Below are positions 18,265-27,505 of a DNA stretch of 64,000 bases, piece after piece. Origin of the DNA: Pseudomonadota bacterium (GTDB taxonomy: Bacteria; Pseudomonadota; Gammaproteobacteria; Burkholderiales; Gallionellaceae); contig JAJZSA010000004.1 of the NCBI GenBank assembly GCA_021822115.1, forward strand, positions 3,838 through 67,837, read 5' to 3'. Position 1 is the stretch's first letter, and each line of letters opens with the position of its first letter. Position numbers and translations under genes: made by a program. The notes under the pieces are model-generated. The model was not told where the DNA came from. It searched no databases and saw only the letters and a list, made by a program, of their open reading frames with translations.

Positions 18265-19207
18265 AGCCCACCTTTTCGGTATGGATCACGTGACCGTCGG
18301 CCGCGCGTACCTTGCAGCCGGTGCCGGACACGATCTGGCCGACGCGCGCCAGCGGCAGATGCAGACGCTCGGCCAGCGCGGCGATGTTTTCGCGCTGCGC
18401 GAGCGGTGCGGTGAAACACAGTTCATAGTCGTCGCCGCCGGACAGCACGCATTCCTGCGCCAACGCATCGTGACTGTCGTCGGCGGAGGCGAAGAAGGAC
18501 GGCTTGGGCAGGCGGTCGTAACGCAATTCCGCCGCCACGCCGGAAGCTTGCAGGATATGGCCGAGATCGGCCAGCAGGCCATCCGACACGTCGATGGCAC
18601 TGTGCGCGACACCGCGCAAGGCCAGCCCCAATGCAACGCGCGGTTGCGGTTGCTGCAAGGCGGCCAGTGCTGCCTGACGCGCGCCTTCCGGCAACTCGAC
18701 GCGGCTCTGCAGATGCGCCAGTCCGAGTGCCGCCTCACCCAGCGTGCCGGACACCCAGATATCGTCGCCCACCTGCGCGCCGCTGCGGCGCAGCGCCTGT
18801 CCCTGCGGCACTTCGCCCAAGATGGTCACGTTGAGGTTGAGCGGGCCGCGCGTGGTATCGCCGCCCACCAGCTCCACGCCATGCGCCTCGGCCAGTGCGA
18901 AGAAGCCTTCACTGAAGGCGCGCAGCCAATCTTCATGGGCTTGCGGCAAAGCCAGCGACAGCGTGGCCCAGCGCGGTTGTGCGCCCATGGCGGCCAGGTC
19001 AGACAGGTTCACCGCCAATGTCTTGTGACCGAGCAGGCGAGGATCGACATCCAGATAGAAATGCGTGCCCCCCACCAGCATGTCGGTGGAGACCGCCAGC
19101 TCCATGCCCTGCGCCACGCGCAGCAAGGCGGCATCGTCGCCCACGCCCAGCACCGCACCGGGCGTAGGGCGTTTGAAATAACGGTCGATGAGGTCGAACT
19201 CGGACAT
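18248..19207 (-). CDS. thiL: Thiamine-monophosphate kinase
   Basis: A 319-residue ATP-dependent kinase making thiamine diphosphate from thiamine monophosphate. It has the PurM/ThiL-type fold: FDLIDRYF at the N-terminus, the metal-binding GVGDDAALL, AVSTDMLVGGTHF, the DLAAMGAQPRWATLSLALP helix and VSDGLLADLGHI. It follows nusB by 9 bp in the classical rib-nusB-thiL order. Confidence 0.96.
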   Translation of the reverse strand: MSEFDLIDRYFKRPTPGAVLGVGDDAALLRVAQGMELAVSTDMLVGGTHFYLDVDPRLLGHKTLAVNLSDLAAMGAQPRWATLSLALPQAHEDWLRAFSEGFFALAEAHGVELVGGDTTRGPLNLNVTILGEVPQGQALRRSGAQVGDDIWVSGTLGEAALGLAHLQSRVELPEGARQAALAALQQPQPRVALGLALRGVAHSAIDVSDGLLADLGHILQASGVAAELRYDRLPKPSFFASADDSHDALAQECVLSGGDDYELCFTAPLAQRENIAALAERLHLPLARVGQIVSGTGCKVRAADGHVIHTEKVGYDHFA

Positions 19208-19216
19208 GCGTCCTGC

Positions 19217-19663
19217 CTAGCGCGCCGCCACTTCCGTTGCGCGCGCCACCGCGGCCACCTTGTCCAGCACCCCGTTGACGAACTTGTGGCCGTCGCTGCC
19301 GCCAAAGGTCTTGGCCAGTTCCACCGCTTCGTTGATCACCACGCGATAAGGCACCTCGGGCTGATGGAACAGTTCGAAGGTACCCAGCAACAGCACGGAA
19401 TATTCGATCGGGCTGAGTTCGTTCAAGGCGCGGTCCAGATGCGGCGCGATCTGCGCGGCCAGCGCTTCGTGCTGGGCGATCACGCCGCGCAGCAGCAGGT
19501 CATACAGTTCGGCGTCGTAACGCCCCAGGCTCTTGTCGCCGCGCGTGGTCTTGCCGATCTGCGCGGCGCTGCTGCCCGACAGTTTCCATTCGTAGATACC
19601 TTGCAACGCCAGTTCGCGTGCACGGTGGCGCGGACTGACCGCGACCTTCTTCGCTTCCGTCAT
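19217..19663 (-). CDS. nusB: Transcription antitermination protein NusB
   Basis: A 148-residue helical RNA-binding protein that acts with NusE (S10) on boxA for rRNA antitermination. Matches are [16 protein letters not shown] near the N-terminus and [20 protein letters not shown] followed by [11 protein letters not shown] at the C-terminus. Its ATG overlaps the ribH stop by 4 bp. Confidence 0.96.
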   Translation of the reverse strand: MTEAKKVAVSPRHRARELALQGIYEWKLSGSSAAQIGKTTRGDKSLGRYDAELYDLLLRGVIAQHEALAAQIAPHLDRALNELSPIEYSVLLLGTFELFHQPEVPYRVVINEAVELAKTFGGSDGHKFVNGVLDKVAAVARATEVAAR

Positions 19664-20112
19664 GCCAGCTCCCGCATCAGGTTGACCATCTCGATGGCGA
19701 CCTGCGCCGCTTCCGCACCCTTCACGCTCATGCGCACCTCGGCCTGCTCATCGGTATCGGTGGTGAGGATGGCGTTGGCGATGGGGATGCCGGTGGCGAG
19801 TTGCACCTCGCCCACGCCGCGCGCGGACTCATTGGACACCACTTCGAAATGGTAGGTATCGCCGCGGATCACCGCGCCCAATGCGATCAACGCATCGAAA
19901 TCGTGGCTCTCGGCCATCTGCCACAGCGTCAGCGGGATCTCCAGCGCACCCGGCACGGTGGCCAGCACGATGTCGTCGTCCGCCACGCCGCACGTCAGCA
20001 GCTCGGCGCGACAGGCCGCCAGCAGGCCCTCGCACACCGTGGTATTGAAACGGCTCTGCACGATACCGATGCGCATGCCCGCACCGTTCAGGTTCTTCTC
20101 GATCTCTTTCAT
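19660..20112 (-). CDS. ribH: 6,7-dimethyl-8-ribityllumazine synthase
   Basis: A 150-residue lumazine synthase, the penultimate step of riboflavin synthesis, condensing the ribityl-aminouracil with dihydroxybutanone phosphate. Signatures are [17 protein letters not shown], the substrate loop [11 protein letters not shown] and [20 protein letters not shown] with its catalytic His. The ATG at 20112 (MKEIEKNL) overlaps the ribBA stop by 4 bp. Confidence 0.96.
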   Translation of the reverse strand: MKEIEKNLNGAGMRIGIVQSRFNTTVCEGLLAACRAELLTCGVADDDIVLATVPGALEIPLTLWQMAESHDFDALIALGAVIRGDTYHFEVVSNESARGVGEVQLATGIPIANAILTTDTDEQAEVRMSVKGAEAAQVAIEMVNLMRELA

Positions 20113-21212
20113 TTTTCTTCCTTTGCAGAACAGTAACCGACGATCTCCAGGCCGAAACCGGCCATGCTCGGCATCTTGCGTGCGGTGCCCAGCAGGCACA
20201 TCTTGCCCACGCCGATGTCGCGCAGGATCTGCGCACCGATGCCGTAGCTCTTGGGATCCCATTTGTGCGGCGGATGCTGCGTCTGTTCTTCCAGCGCACG
20301 CTCGAGCAGGCTGGCGGCACTCTCGCCCTGATGCATCAGCACCAGCACGCCGCTCTCCGCTGCGGCGATGCGGCGCAGCGCGTCATGCACGCTGGTGCTC
20401 TTGTCGAAACTGGCCTGCTCCAGGAAATCCATCACCGACAGCGGCTCATGCACGCGCACCAAGGTCTCGCGCTCGCGCTCGATCCGGCCCTTGACCAGGG
20501 CCAGATGGGTACGCTGCGTGCTGTTGTCGCGATAGGCGCACAACTCGAACTCGCCATAGGCGGTCTGCACCGTGCGCTGGCCCACGCGCTGCACCAAGGT
20601 CTCGTTGTGGGCGCGGTATTCGATCAGGTCGGCGATGGTGCCGATCTTCAAACCATGCTGTTGGGCGAACGGGATCAGGTCGGGCAGGCGCGCCATCTCG
20701 CCGTCTTCCTTGAGGATCTCGCAGATCACCGACGCCGGCGTCAGCCCGGCGAGTTGCGCCAGGTCGCAGCCGGCTTCGGTATGGCCGGCGCGCACCAGTA
20801 CGCCGCCGTCGCGCGCCATCAGCGGGAAGATGTGGCCCGGCTGCACGATGTCCTGCGGCTGGGCATCCTTGTTCGCCGCGGCCAGGATGGTGCGCGCGCG
20901 GTCGGCCGCAGAGATGCCGGTGGTGACGCCGGTCGCCGCCTCGATGCTCAAGGTGAAGTTGGTCGCCAGCGGCAGGCCGTTCTCACGCACCATCAGCGGC
21001 AGGTCGAGTTGTTTGCAGTGCGCCTGCGTCAGCGTCAGGCAGATCAGGCCACGCCCGTGCTTGGCCATGAAATTGACCAGCTCCGGCGTGGCGAATTCGG
21101 CGGCGAACACCAGGTCGCCTTCGTTCTCGCGGTCCTCTTCATCCACCAGCACGACCATACGGCCGGCGCGAATCTCTTCAATGATCTCGTGGATCGGTGC
21201 GACGTCGGTCAT
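20109..21212 (-). CDS. ribBA: 3,4-dihydroxy-2-butanone-4-phosphate synthase with degenerate GTP cyclohydrolase II domain
   Basis: A 367-residue RibBA-type fusion. The N-terminal DHBP synthase part is complete: [20 protein letters not shown], the LICLTLT strand and [15 protein letters not shown]. The C-terminal GTP cyclohydrolase II part (from about residue 210) lacks the zinc-binding cysteines: the normal SxCxTGD...RCDCG region reads [20 protein letters not shown]. It therefore should not make the pyrimidine precursor, and a separate ribA is expected elsewhere. Degenerate RibA halves of this kind are common in proteobacteria. The gene lies between ribE and ribH. Confidence 0.93.
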   Translation of the reverse strand: MTDVAPIHEIIEEIRAGRMVVLVDEEDRENEGDLVFAAEFATPELVNFMAKHGRGLICLTLTQAHCKQLDLPLMVRENGLPLATNFTLSIEAATGVTTGISAADRARTILAAANKDAQPQDIVQPGHIFPLMARDGGVLVRAGHTEAGCDLAQLAGLTPASVICEILKEDGEMARLPDLIPFAQQHGLKIGTIADLIEYRAHNETLVQRVGQRTVQTAYGEFELCAYRDNSTQRTHLALVKGRIERERETLVRVHEPLSVMDFLEQASFDKSTSVHDALRRIAAAESGVLVLMHQGESAASLLERALEEQTQHPPHKWDPKSYGIGAQILRDIGVGKMCLLGTARKMPSMAGFGLEIVGYCSAKEEK

Positions 21213-21814
21213 GCGCTCTGTTCTCTTTCTGCATTCATCATGCGTTCCACATAGCGCGCGATCAGGTCGATCTCCAGATTCACGCGCATACCTTTTGCCA
21301 ATTCGTTCAAGGTGGTCACTTCCAGCGTATGCGGGATCAGGTTCACCTCGAACTCGTCACCCGCGACATGGTTCACTGTCAGACTGACGCCATTGATGGT
21401 GATGGAGCCCTTCACCGCGATGTACTTCGCCAGCACGCCCGGCGCTTTCACCACCAGGCGCCAGCTCTCGCCGATGTCGTTGAAGGCCACCACTTCGCCC
21501 ACGCCGTCCACATGGCCGCTGACCAGATGGCCGCCGAGACGATCGGACAGGCGCAACGCCTTCTCCAGATTGACATGCTTGCCCTGCACTTCCAGGCCAG
21601 TGGTGCAATTCAAGGTCTCGCGCGAGACGTCCACGGTGAAATCGTTGCCGTCCTTGGCGATCACGGTCAGACAGACGCCGTTCACCGCGATGCTGTCGCC
21701 CAGCTGCACATCGTCCATCCCCAGCAATTCCGTGGCGATGGTCAAGCGCAGACCGCCTTCGCGGTCGGCCACCTTCTTGATCAATCCCGCATCTGCGACG
21801 ATGCCGCTAAACAT
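21209..21814 (-). CDS. ribE: Riboflavin synthase (alpha subunit)
   Basis: A 201-residue enzyme dismutating two lumazines into riboflavin. Two tandem lumazine-binding repeats are visible: MFSGIVADAGLIKKV with SIAVNGVCLTV and VSRETLNCT in the first, and GHVDGVGEV, SITINGVSLTVN and IPHTLEVTTL in the second. The ATG at 21814 was chosen because the canonical MFTGIV-like N-terminus begins there. The gene overlaps ribD by 8 bp and ribBA by 4 bp. Confidence 0.96.
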   Translation of the reverse strand: MFSGIVADAGLIKKVADREGGLRLTIATELLGMDDVQLGDSIAVNGVCLTVIAKDGNDFTVDVSRETLNCTTGLEVQGKHVNLEKALRLSDRLGGHLVSGHVDGVGEVVAFNDIGESWRLVVKAPGVLAKYIAVKGSITINGVSLTVNHVAGDEFEVNLIPHTLEVTTLNELAKGMRVNLEIDLIARYVERMMNAEREQSA

Positions 21815-22895
21815 GTTCCACCTCCGCCAATATCCGAATGTCCTCGCCGACCCGGCGCACATCGCGCCAGACCAGCGTCACTTTCTGCTCCAGGCGCGTC
21901 AGCTCGCCCAGATCGGCGATGCCGCGCGCCGCATCGCCCAGCATCTGCGGCGCCAGATACAACAGCAGTTCATCCACCAGACCGGCACGCAGCAGCGCCC
22001 CATTCAGGGTGGTGCCGGCCTCGACCAGCACCTCATTGATGCCGCGCTGCGCCAGCTCACTCAGCAACGCCGGCAGATCGACCTGGCCTTGCGCATCCGC
22101 CAGCACCAGCACTTGTGCGCCACGCGCTTCGAGCGCCGCACGCTTGTCGGCATCCTGCACTGCTGTGGCGATCAGCACCTTGCCGCCATGCAGCAGGCGC
22201 GCATCGAGCGGGGTGCGCAGCGTGCTATCCACCACCACGCGCCAAGGCTGACGCTCGGTGGCGATGCGCACATTCATCTGCGGATCGTCCGTCAGCACGG
22301 TGCCGCTACCGGTCAACACCGCACAGGAGCGCGCACGCCACTGTTGCACATCCTGCCGCGCCTGCGCGCCGGTGATCCACTGGCTGACACCGTTGTGCAA
22401 CGCAGTCCGGCCATCCAGGCTGGCGCCCACCTTGCTGCGCAGCCAAGGCCGGCCGCGCGTCATACGCGACACGAAACCGATGTTCAGGGTTTGCGCAGCC
22501 TCTTGCATCAAGCCGCATTCAACGGCGATACCGGCATCGCGCAAGCGGGCCAACCCTTTGCCCGCCACCAGCGGATTGGGGTCCTGCATGGCACACACCA
22601 CGCGCGCCACGCCGGCTGCCACCAGCGCCTCCGCGCAAGGCGGTGTGCGCCCGTGATGGCTGCACGGTTCCAGCGTAACGTAGGCCGTGGCACCACGCGC
22701 CGCCGCGCCCGCCATGCGCAGCGCATGCACTTCGGCATGCGGCTCGCCAGCGCGTTCATGCCAGCCTTCGCCGACCGCCACGCCCTCCTTCACCAGCACA
22801 CAGCCCACACGCGGATTGGGGCTGGTGGAATGCAGACCGCGCTGCGCCAGTTGCAGCGCCCGCGCCATCCACTGACTGTCGGCCGCCTGCAACAT
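21807..22895 (-). CDS. ribD: Bifunctional riboflavin deaminase/reductase
   Basis: A 362-residue fusion. The N-terminal cytidine-deaminase-type domain has zinc ligands in GEPHAEVHAL and LEPCSHHGRTPPC. The C-terminal NADPH reductase domain has RPWLRSKVGASLDGRTA and LTGSGTVLTDDP. Together they carry out steps 2 and 3 of riboflavin synthesis. It starts 2 bp after nrdR ends. No FMN riboswitch is visible upstream of the rib genes, so control probably acts at the glyA/nrdR end or is constitutive. Confidence 0.96.
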   Translation of the reverse strand: MLQAADSQWMARALQLAQRGLHSTSPNPRVGCVLVKEGVAVGEGWHERAGEPHAEVHALRMAGAAARGATAYVTLEPCSHHGRTPPCAEALVAAGVARVVCAMQDPNPLVAGKGLARLRDAGIAVECGLMQEAAQTLNIGFVSRMTRGRPWLRSKVGASLDGRTALHNGVSQWITGAQARQDVQQWRARSCAVLTGSGTVLTDDPQMNVRIATERQPWRVVVDSTLRTPLDARLLHGGKVLIATAVQDADKRAALEARGAQVLVLADAQGQVDLPALLSELAQRGINEVLVEAGTTLNGALLRAGLVDELLLYLAPQMLGDAARGIADLGELTRLEQKVTLVWRDVRRVGEDIRILAEVEHV

Positions 22896-22897
22896 GT

Positions 22898-23371
22898 TCA
22901 GTCCGACTGGCGTCGACGCGGCGGTTTGCGCATTGCATCCACTGCGTCGGTGAAATCGTCCACGTCCTGGAAACTCTTGTACACCGAGGCAAAGCGGATG
23001 TAGGCCACCTTGTCCAGCTTGAGCAGTTCCTTCATCACCAGTTCGCCGATCTGGCGCGAGGGGATCTCGCGCTCACCGAAGGCGAACAGTTTCTGCGTGA
23101 CATGCTCGATCGCCGCATCCACCAACTCGGTGGGTACGGGACGTTTGTGCAGTGCACGGGTGAAACTGGTGCGCAGCTTCTCTTCGTCGAATTCGCTGCG
23201 CATGCCGTTCTGCTTCACCACCTGCGGCATGCGCAGCTCCACCACCTCATGCGTGGTGAAGCGACGGTCGCAGGCCAGGCAGCGACGACGACGACGGATG
23301 CTGTCGCCTTCTTCGCTCAGGCGCGTGTCGACGACCTGGGTCTCGGGGTGCTTACAGAACGGGCATTTCAT
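22898..23371 (-). CDS. nrdR: Transcriptional repressor NrdR
   Basis: A 157-residue repressor of ribonucleotide reductase genes. The N-terminal zinc ribbon has cysteine pairs in [17 protein letters not shown] and [13 protein letters not shown]. The ATP-cone domain ([30 protein letters not shown]) senses ATP/dATP. It follows glyA by 20 bp, the common proteobacterial order. Confidence 0.96.
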   Translation of the reverse strand: MKCPFCKHPETQVVDTRLSEEGDSIRRRRRCLACDRRFTTHEVVELRMPQVVKQNGMRSEFDEEKLRTSFTRALHKRPVPTELVDAAIEHVTQKLFAFGEREIPSRQIGELVMKELLKLDKVAYIRFASVYKSFQDVDDFTDAVDAMRKPPRRRQSD

Positions 23372-23391
23372 CGCTCACCCGCCTGGACGGC

Positions 23392-24639
23392 TTATGCGCC
23401 GTAGACCGGGAATGCCGAAGTCAGCTTCTTCACCTCGCTGGCCACGCGTGCGATCACCGCGTCGTCGTTCGGTGCGTCCAGCACGTCGGCGATCAGGTGC
23501 GCCAGCTTCTCCGCTTCCAGCTCCTTGAAGCCGCGCGAGGTCATCGCGGGCGAGCCGATGCGGATGCCGGAGGTCACGAAGGGCTTCTCGGGATCGTTGG
23601 GGATGGCGTTCTTGTTCACGGTGATGTGGGCACGACCCAGCGCGGCTTCGGCATCCTTGCCGGTCAGCTTCTTGGCACGCAGGTCGACCAGGAACACGTG
23701 GCTGTCGGTACGACCGGAGACGATGCGCACCCCGCGCTCGGTCAGCACCTTGGCCATCACGCGGGCGTTATCGATCACTTGCTTCTGGTAATCCTTGAAC
23801 TCCTTGCTGGCAGCTTCCTTGAACGCCACCGCCTTGGCCGCGATCACGTGCATCAGCGGGCCGCCTTGCAGTTGCGGGAAGATCGCCGAGTTCAGCGCCT
23901 TCTCATGCTCGGCCTTGGACAGGATCAAGCCACCGCGCGGACCGCGCAGGGTCTTGTGCGTGGTGGTGGTGACAAAGTCGGCGATACCGACCGGGTTCGG
24001 GTAGTGACCGGCCGCGACCAGACCGGCGTAGTGTGCCATGTCCACGAACAGGAAGGCGCCGACGCTGTCGGCGATCTGACGGAAACGTTTCCAGTCGATC
24101 ACCAGCGCGAAAGCGGAAGCACCGGCCACGATCATCTTGGGTTTATGCTCATTGGCGAGACGCTGCACCTCGTCGTAATCGATGTCCTCGGCCGCATTCA
24201 GACCGTACTGCACGGAGTGGTACAGCTTGCCGCTGATGTTCACCGTGGCGCCATGGGTCAGGTGGCCGCCGTGCGCCAGGCTCATGCCGAGGATGGTGTC
24301 GCCCGGCTTGAGCACGGCGGCGTACACGGCCTGGTTGGCTTGCGAGCCGGAGTGCGGCTGCACGTTGGCGTATTCGGCGCCGAACAGCGCCTTGGCGCGG
24401 TCGATGGCCAGTTGCTCGACGATATCCACGTACTCACAACCGCCGTAATAACGCTTGCCGGGATAACCCTCAGCATACTTGTTGGTGAGCTGGCTGCCCT
24501 GCGCCTCCATCACCGCCGGGCTGGTGTAGTTTTCCGAAGCGATGAGTTCGATATGGTCCTCCTGGCGGGTGACCTCCTGCTGCATGGCGGCCCACAGATC
24601 GGGATCGACGACGGAGAGGGTGTTTTTACGCGAGAACAT
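23392..24639 (-). CDS. glyA: Serine hydroxymethyltransferase
   Basis: A 415-residue PLP enzyme interconverting serine and glycine with transfer of a one-carbon unit to tetrahydrofolate. The PLP lysine lies in [15 protein letters not shown]. Other family blocks are [34 protein letters not shown] and [15 protein letters not shown]. It is the first gene of the long minus-strand array and has a GGAAGG ribosome site and a nearby extended -10. Confidence 0.97.
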   Translation of the reverse strand: MFSRKNTLSVVDPDLWAAMQQEVTRQEDHIELIASENYTSPAVMEAQGSQLTNKYAEGYPGKRYYGGCEYVDIVEQLAIDRAKALFGAEYANVQPHSGSQANQAVYAAVLKPGDTILGMSLAHGGHLTHGATVNISGKLYHSVQYGLNAAEDIDYDEVQRLANEHKPKMIVAGASAFALVIDWKRFRQIADSVGAFLFVDMAHYAGLVAAGHYPNPVGIADFVTTTTHKTLRGPRGGLILSKAEHEKALNSAIFPQLQGGPLMHVIAAKAVAFKEAASKEFKDYQKQVIDNARVMAKVLTERGVRIVSGRTDSHVFLVDLRAKKLTGKDAEAALGRAHITVNKNAIPNDPEKPFVTSGIRIGSPAMTSRGFKELEAEKLAHLIADVLDAPNDDAVIARVASEVKKLTSAFPVYGA

Positions 24640-24681
24640 GGCTAACCTTCCAAAATTAAGGGGGAATCGGGAAAGGCGGGC

Positions 24682-24690
24682 ATTTTATCA
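24682..24690 (-). promoter_or_regulatory. Extended -10 (TGATAAAAT) for glyA
   Basis: Reads TGATAAAAT on the minus strand, 43 bp before the glyA ATG, matching the TGnTATAAT extended -10 pattern with one mismatch. No convincing -35 is present. The site lies just downstream of the pmbA terminator. Confidence 0.5.
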
Positions 24691-24703
24691 CGCCGCCGCC
24701 AAC

Positions 24704-24725
24704 AAAACGCCGCCCGTCAGGCGGC
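24704..24725 (-). terminator. Probable terminator of pmbA
   Basis: On the minus strand GCCGCC (24725-24720), a 5-nt loop and GGCGGC (24714-24709) form a GC stem followed by GTTTTG. The U-run is short, so termination may be partial and pmbA transcripts could run into glyA. Confidence 0.5.
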
Positions 24726-24747
24726 ATCCACGGAAGGCTGATCCGGC

Positions 24748-26094
24748 TTACTGCCCGGCCACCGCCATGCGTCCCACCAGCACCGAGCCGCACTGGCGCG
24801 AGCCCTGCACCAGTACGTCGTTGCCGATGGCGACGATGTCGCGATACATGTCTTTCAGGTTGCCGGCGATGGTGATCTCCTCCACCGGATAGGCGATCTC
24901 GCCGTCCTCCACCCAGAAACCCGCCGCACCGCGCGAATAGTCGCCGGTCACCGCATTCACGCCATGACCGAGCAACTCGGTCACCACCAGGCCGCGGCGC
25001 ATGGTGCGCAGCAAGCCGGCGAAATCCTCCGTGCCGGGACGGATGATCAGGTTGTGCGTGCCGCCGGCATTGCCGGTGGTCTGCATGCCCAGCTTGCGTG
25101 CGCTGTAACTGGACAGGAAATAACCGTGCAGCACGCCGCCCTCGACGATGGTGCGCCGACGCGTGCGCACGCCTTCGTTGTCGAACGGGCTGCTGGCCAG
25201 GCCGCGCGGGATGTCCGGCACATCCTCGACATGCACTACGTCGGAGAACACCGGCTGGCCCAGCTGGTCGAGCAGGAAAGATGATTTGCGATACAGCGCC
25301 CCACCACTCACCGCCTGCACGAAATGACCGAACAGGCTGGCCGCCACCGGCGCCTCGAACAGCACCGGGCATTGCAGGGTGGACAGCTTGCGCGCCTTGA
25401 GGCGGCGCACGGTGCGCTCGGCAGCGAGGCGGCCCACCTCTTCCACCTTGAGGATCTGCGCCGCATGGCGTGCGACGCTGTACCAGTAGTCGCGCTGCAT
25501 GCCGTCGCCCTTGCCGGCGATCACCGAACAACTCACGCTATGGCGCGAGGAGGCATAGCCGCCGACGAAGCCCAGACTGTTGGCCTGTACGAAGCAGCCC
25601 TGATTGGCATTGACCGAAGCACCCTCGGAATTGACCACGCGCTTGTCGGCGGCGAAGGCCGCCCGCTCGCAGTCGCGTGCCAGTTCCACCGCCTGCGCCA
25701 CCGAGATGTCCCATGGGTGATACAGATCGAGATCGCCATATCCACGCGCCAACTGGTCGGCGTCCGGCAACCCGGCACAGGCATCCTCGGCGGTGAAGCG
25801 CGCGATGTTGAGCGCGGCATCCACCGTGTCGCGCACCGCCTGCTGCGAGAAATCGGAGGTACTGGCATGGCCGCGCCGCTGGCCGAGATAGACGGTCACC
25901 CCCAGCCCCTTATCGCGCGTGTATTCGATGGTCTCGATCTCGCCCTGGCGTACGTTCACCGCGTGGCCACTGCCTTGCGACACTTCGGCCACACTGTCAC
26001 TCGCGCCTTGCTTGCGCGCATAGGCGACGATATCGGCCGCAAGTTGGCGCAGGTCGTCGAGGGAGGGGGCGAGGCGGTCGGCGGGTGCTTGCAT
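24748..26094 (-). CDS. pmbA: Metalloprotease-related protein PmbA/TldE
   Basis: A 448-residue TldE/PmbA protein, partner of TldD in processing of modified peptides such as microcins and CcdA. The N-terminus is soluble and helical. Typical blocks are IEYTRDKGLGVTVYLGQRRG, KARKLSTLQCPVLFEAPVAA, FLLDQLGQPVFSDVV and NAVTGDYSRGAAGFWVEDGE. TldD carries the zinc-peptidase HExxxH motif, and this subunit lacks it, as expected. TldD is not in the window. The gene is divergent from darP. Confidence 0.95.
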   Translation of the reverse strand: MQAPADRLAPSLDDLRQLAADIVAYARKQGASDSVAEVSQGSGHAVNVRQGEIETIEYTRDKGLGVTVYLGQRRGHASTSDFSQQAVRDTVDAALNIARFTAEDACAGLPDADQLARGYGDLDLYHPWDISVAQAVELARDCERAAFAADKRVVNSEGASVNANQGCFVQANSLGFVGGYASSRHSVSCSVIAGKGDGMQRDYWYSVARHAAQILKVEEVGRLAAERTVRRLKARKLSTLQCPVLFEAPVAASLFGHFVQAVSGGALYRKSSFLLDQLGQPVFSDVVHVEDVPDIPRGLASSPFDNEGVRTRRRTIVEGGVLHGYFLSSYSARKLGMQTTGNAGGTHNLIIRPGTEDFAGLLRTMRRGLVVTELLGHGVNAVTGDYSRGAAGFWVEDGEIAYPVEEITIAGNLKDMYRDIVAIGNDVLVQGSRQCGSVLVGRMAVAGQ

Positions 26095-26128
26095 AAAATT
26101 TAGGGTCGGATGCGAACGGCAGGGGCGC

Positions 26129-26134
26129 TATCAT
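26129..26134 (+). promoter_or_regulatory. Possible -10 (TATCAT) for darP
   Basis: TATCAT lies 33 bp before the darP start in the pmbA/darP divergent gap. There is no matching -35 at 17 bp. The same hexamer is used in front of the sigma factor gene and the bepA-like gene. Confidence 0.4.
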
Positions 26135-26166
26135 AACAACATCCCCATCTTCACAGACACACCACG

Positions 26167-26682
26167 ATGAGAGCGCACGACACCCCCGACGACGACTTGG
26201 AAGAACTGCCCCCCAGCAAGACCAAGATCAAGAAACAGATGCACGACCTGCAAGACCTGGGCAAGCAGTTGACCGAGCTGAACAAGGAGAAATGGCAGGA
26301 GCTGGATCTGCCCGAGAAGCTGTTCGAGGCGCTGGTCGAGTACAAGCGCATCAACAAATTCGGCGCGCAGAAGCGCCAGTTGCAATACATCGGCAAGCTG
26401 ATGCGCGAAGTGGAGACCGAGCCCATCCTGGCCAAGCTGGAGATCTGGAGCGGCAATTCGCGCCTGCACACCGCCTGGCTGCATCAGGTGGAGAACTGGC
26501 GCGACCGTCTGCTGGACGAACCGGATGCCTTGACGGCCTTGCTGGCTCAGCATCCGGAGGCTGATGCGCAACGCCTGCGCACGCTGATCCGCAACGCGCA
26601 CAAGGAAAAGGAGCTGAACAAGCCGCCCAAGTCCTATCGCGAGATCTTCCAGTTGCTGCGCGAGATCATCCCGCAACCGTGA
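26167..26682 (+). CDS. darP: Ribosome-associated protein DarP (YjgA, DUF615)
   Basis: A 171-residue all-helical, highly charged protein of the YjgA/DarP family, which helps late assembly of the 50S subunit around the peptidyl transferase centre. Typical segments are PSKTKIKKQMHDLQDLGKQL, RINKFGAQKRQLQYIGKLMR and the C-terminal SYREIFQLLREI. The final codons fall within a 23-bp direct repeat that recurs over the start codon of the next gene. Confidence 0.93.
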   Translation: MRAHDTPDDDLEELPPSKTKIKKQMHDLQDLGKQLTELNKEKWQELDLPEKLFEALVEYKRINKFGAQKRQLQYIGKLMREVETEPILAKLEIWSGNSRLHTAWLHQVENWRDRLLDEPDALTALLAQHPEADAQRLRTLIRNAHKEKELNKPPKSYREIFQLLREIIPQP

Positions 26683-26820
26683 GGCTCCATCGGCAGCGCC
26701 CGGGCGGCTGGCGCCCCTCCCCGCACCTGAGGGCTACGCCCTGCCGTGTCCGGTGCGCCCCGCCCAAATCCTGTCGCGACACATTCCCATTCCCGCACGA
26801 GATCATCCCGCAACCATGAG
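26661..26820 (+). repeat. 23-bp direct repeat bracketing the darP/esterase junction
   Basis: CGAGATCATCCCGCAACC plus 5 more bases (26661-26683) recurs at 26798-26820 with a single G/A difference. Copy 1 holds the darP stop (CCGTGA) and copy 2 holds the esterase start (CCATGA). The 114 bp between are GC-rich with short inverted repeats and no obvious gene. This looks like a former ATGA stop/start overlap split by a duplication or insertion. Confidence 0.85.
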
Positions 26821-27505
26821 CAAACTACTGCCGCATATCGCGTTCGACAGCGGGCGCAATCCGACTTACAGCATGATCTGGCTGCATGGCCTGGGCGCCA
26901 GCGGCGACGATTTCGTGCCGGTGGCCGAAGCGTTGAACCTGCCACATGCGGTACGCCATATCTTCCCGCACGCCCCGCGCCGCCCGGTCACCCTGAACGG
27001 CGGCTTCGTGATGCCGGCGTGGTACGACATCTACGATATCGACCCTGCCACCTGGAACCGTACCGGCGGCGATGCGCGCCAGGATGCGGCCGGCATCCGC
27101 GCCTCGCAACAGGCCATCGATGCCTTCATCGAACAGGAGATCGCACGCGGCATCGCGTCGTCGCATATCTTCCTGGCCGGATTCTCGCAGGGCGGCGCGA
27201 TCGCCCTGCAATGCGGGCTGCGCCGACCGCAAGCACTGGGGGGCTTGCTGGCGTTGTCCACTTATCTGCCGCTGGCCGACACCGTAACGCAAGAGGCCAC
27301 ACCGCAAGGCATCCGCACTCCGCTGTTCATGGCGCATGGCCGCCAGGACCCGGTAGTGCCGTACACCCTGGGCGCGCATTCGGCTGAACAGTTAATCAAG
27401 GCAGGCAGTGCACCCGCATGGCATGCCTACGACATGCCGCATTCGGTATGCATGGAAGAGATCGATGACATGGCGCGCTGGCTGACGGCGCGCATGCAGG
27501 CTTAA
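26816..27505 (+). CDS. Carboxylesterase/phospholipase, alpha/beta hydrolase
   Basis: A 229-residue alpha/beta hydrolase of the phospholipase/carboxylesterase family (like Pseudomonas EstB or eukaryotic acyl-protein thioesterase). The catalytic serine is in LAGFSQGGAIAL, the aspartate in HGRQDPVVP and the histidine in YDMPHSVCMEE. The N-terminal oxyanion motif is IWLHGLGASGDDF. Natural substrates are uncertain. The ATG at 26816 lies inside the second direct-repeat copy, and no clear ribosome site precedes it. The end overlaps the convergent neighbour by 4 bp. Confidence 0.92.
   Translation: MSKLLPHIAFDSGRNPTYSMIWLHGLGASGDDFVPVAEALNLPHAVRHIFPHAPRRPVTLNGGFVMPAWYDIYDIDPATWNRTGGDARQDAAGIRASQQAIDAFIEQEIARGIASSHIFLAGFSQGGAIALQCGLRRPQALGGLLALSTYLPLADTVTQEATPQGIRTPLFMAHGRQDPVVPYTLGAHSAEQLIKAGSAPAWHAYDMPHSVCMEEIDDMARWLTARMQA

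Noticed and set aside
20109..22895. Search for an FMN riboswitch near the rib genes
   Set aside because: All rib genes are separated by overlaps or a few bases; there is no leader long enough and no conserved RFN sequence.
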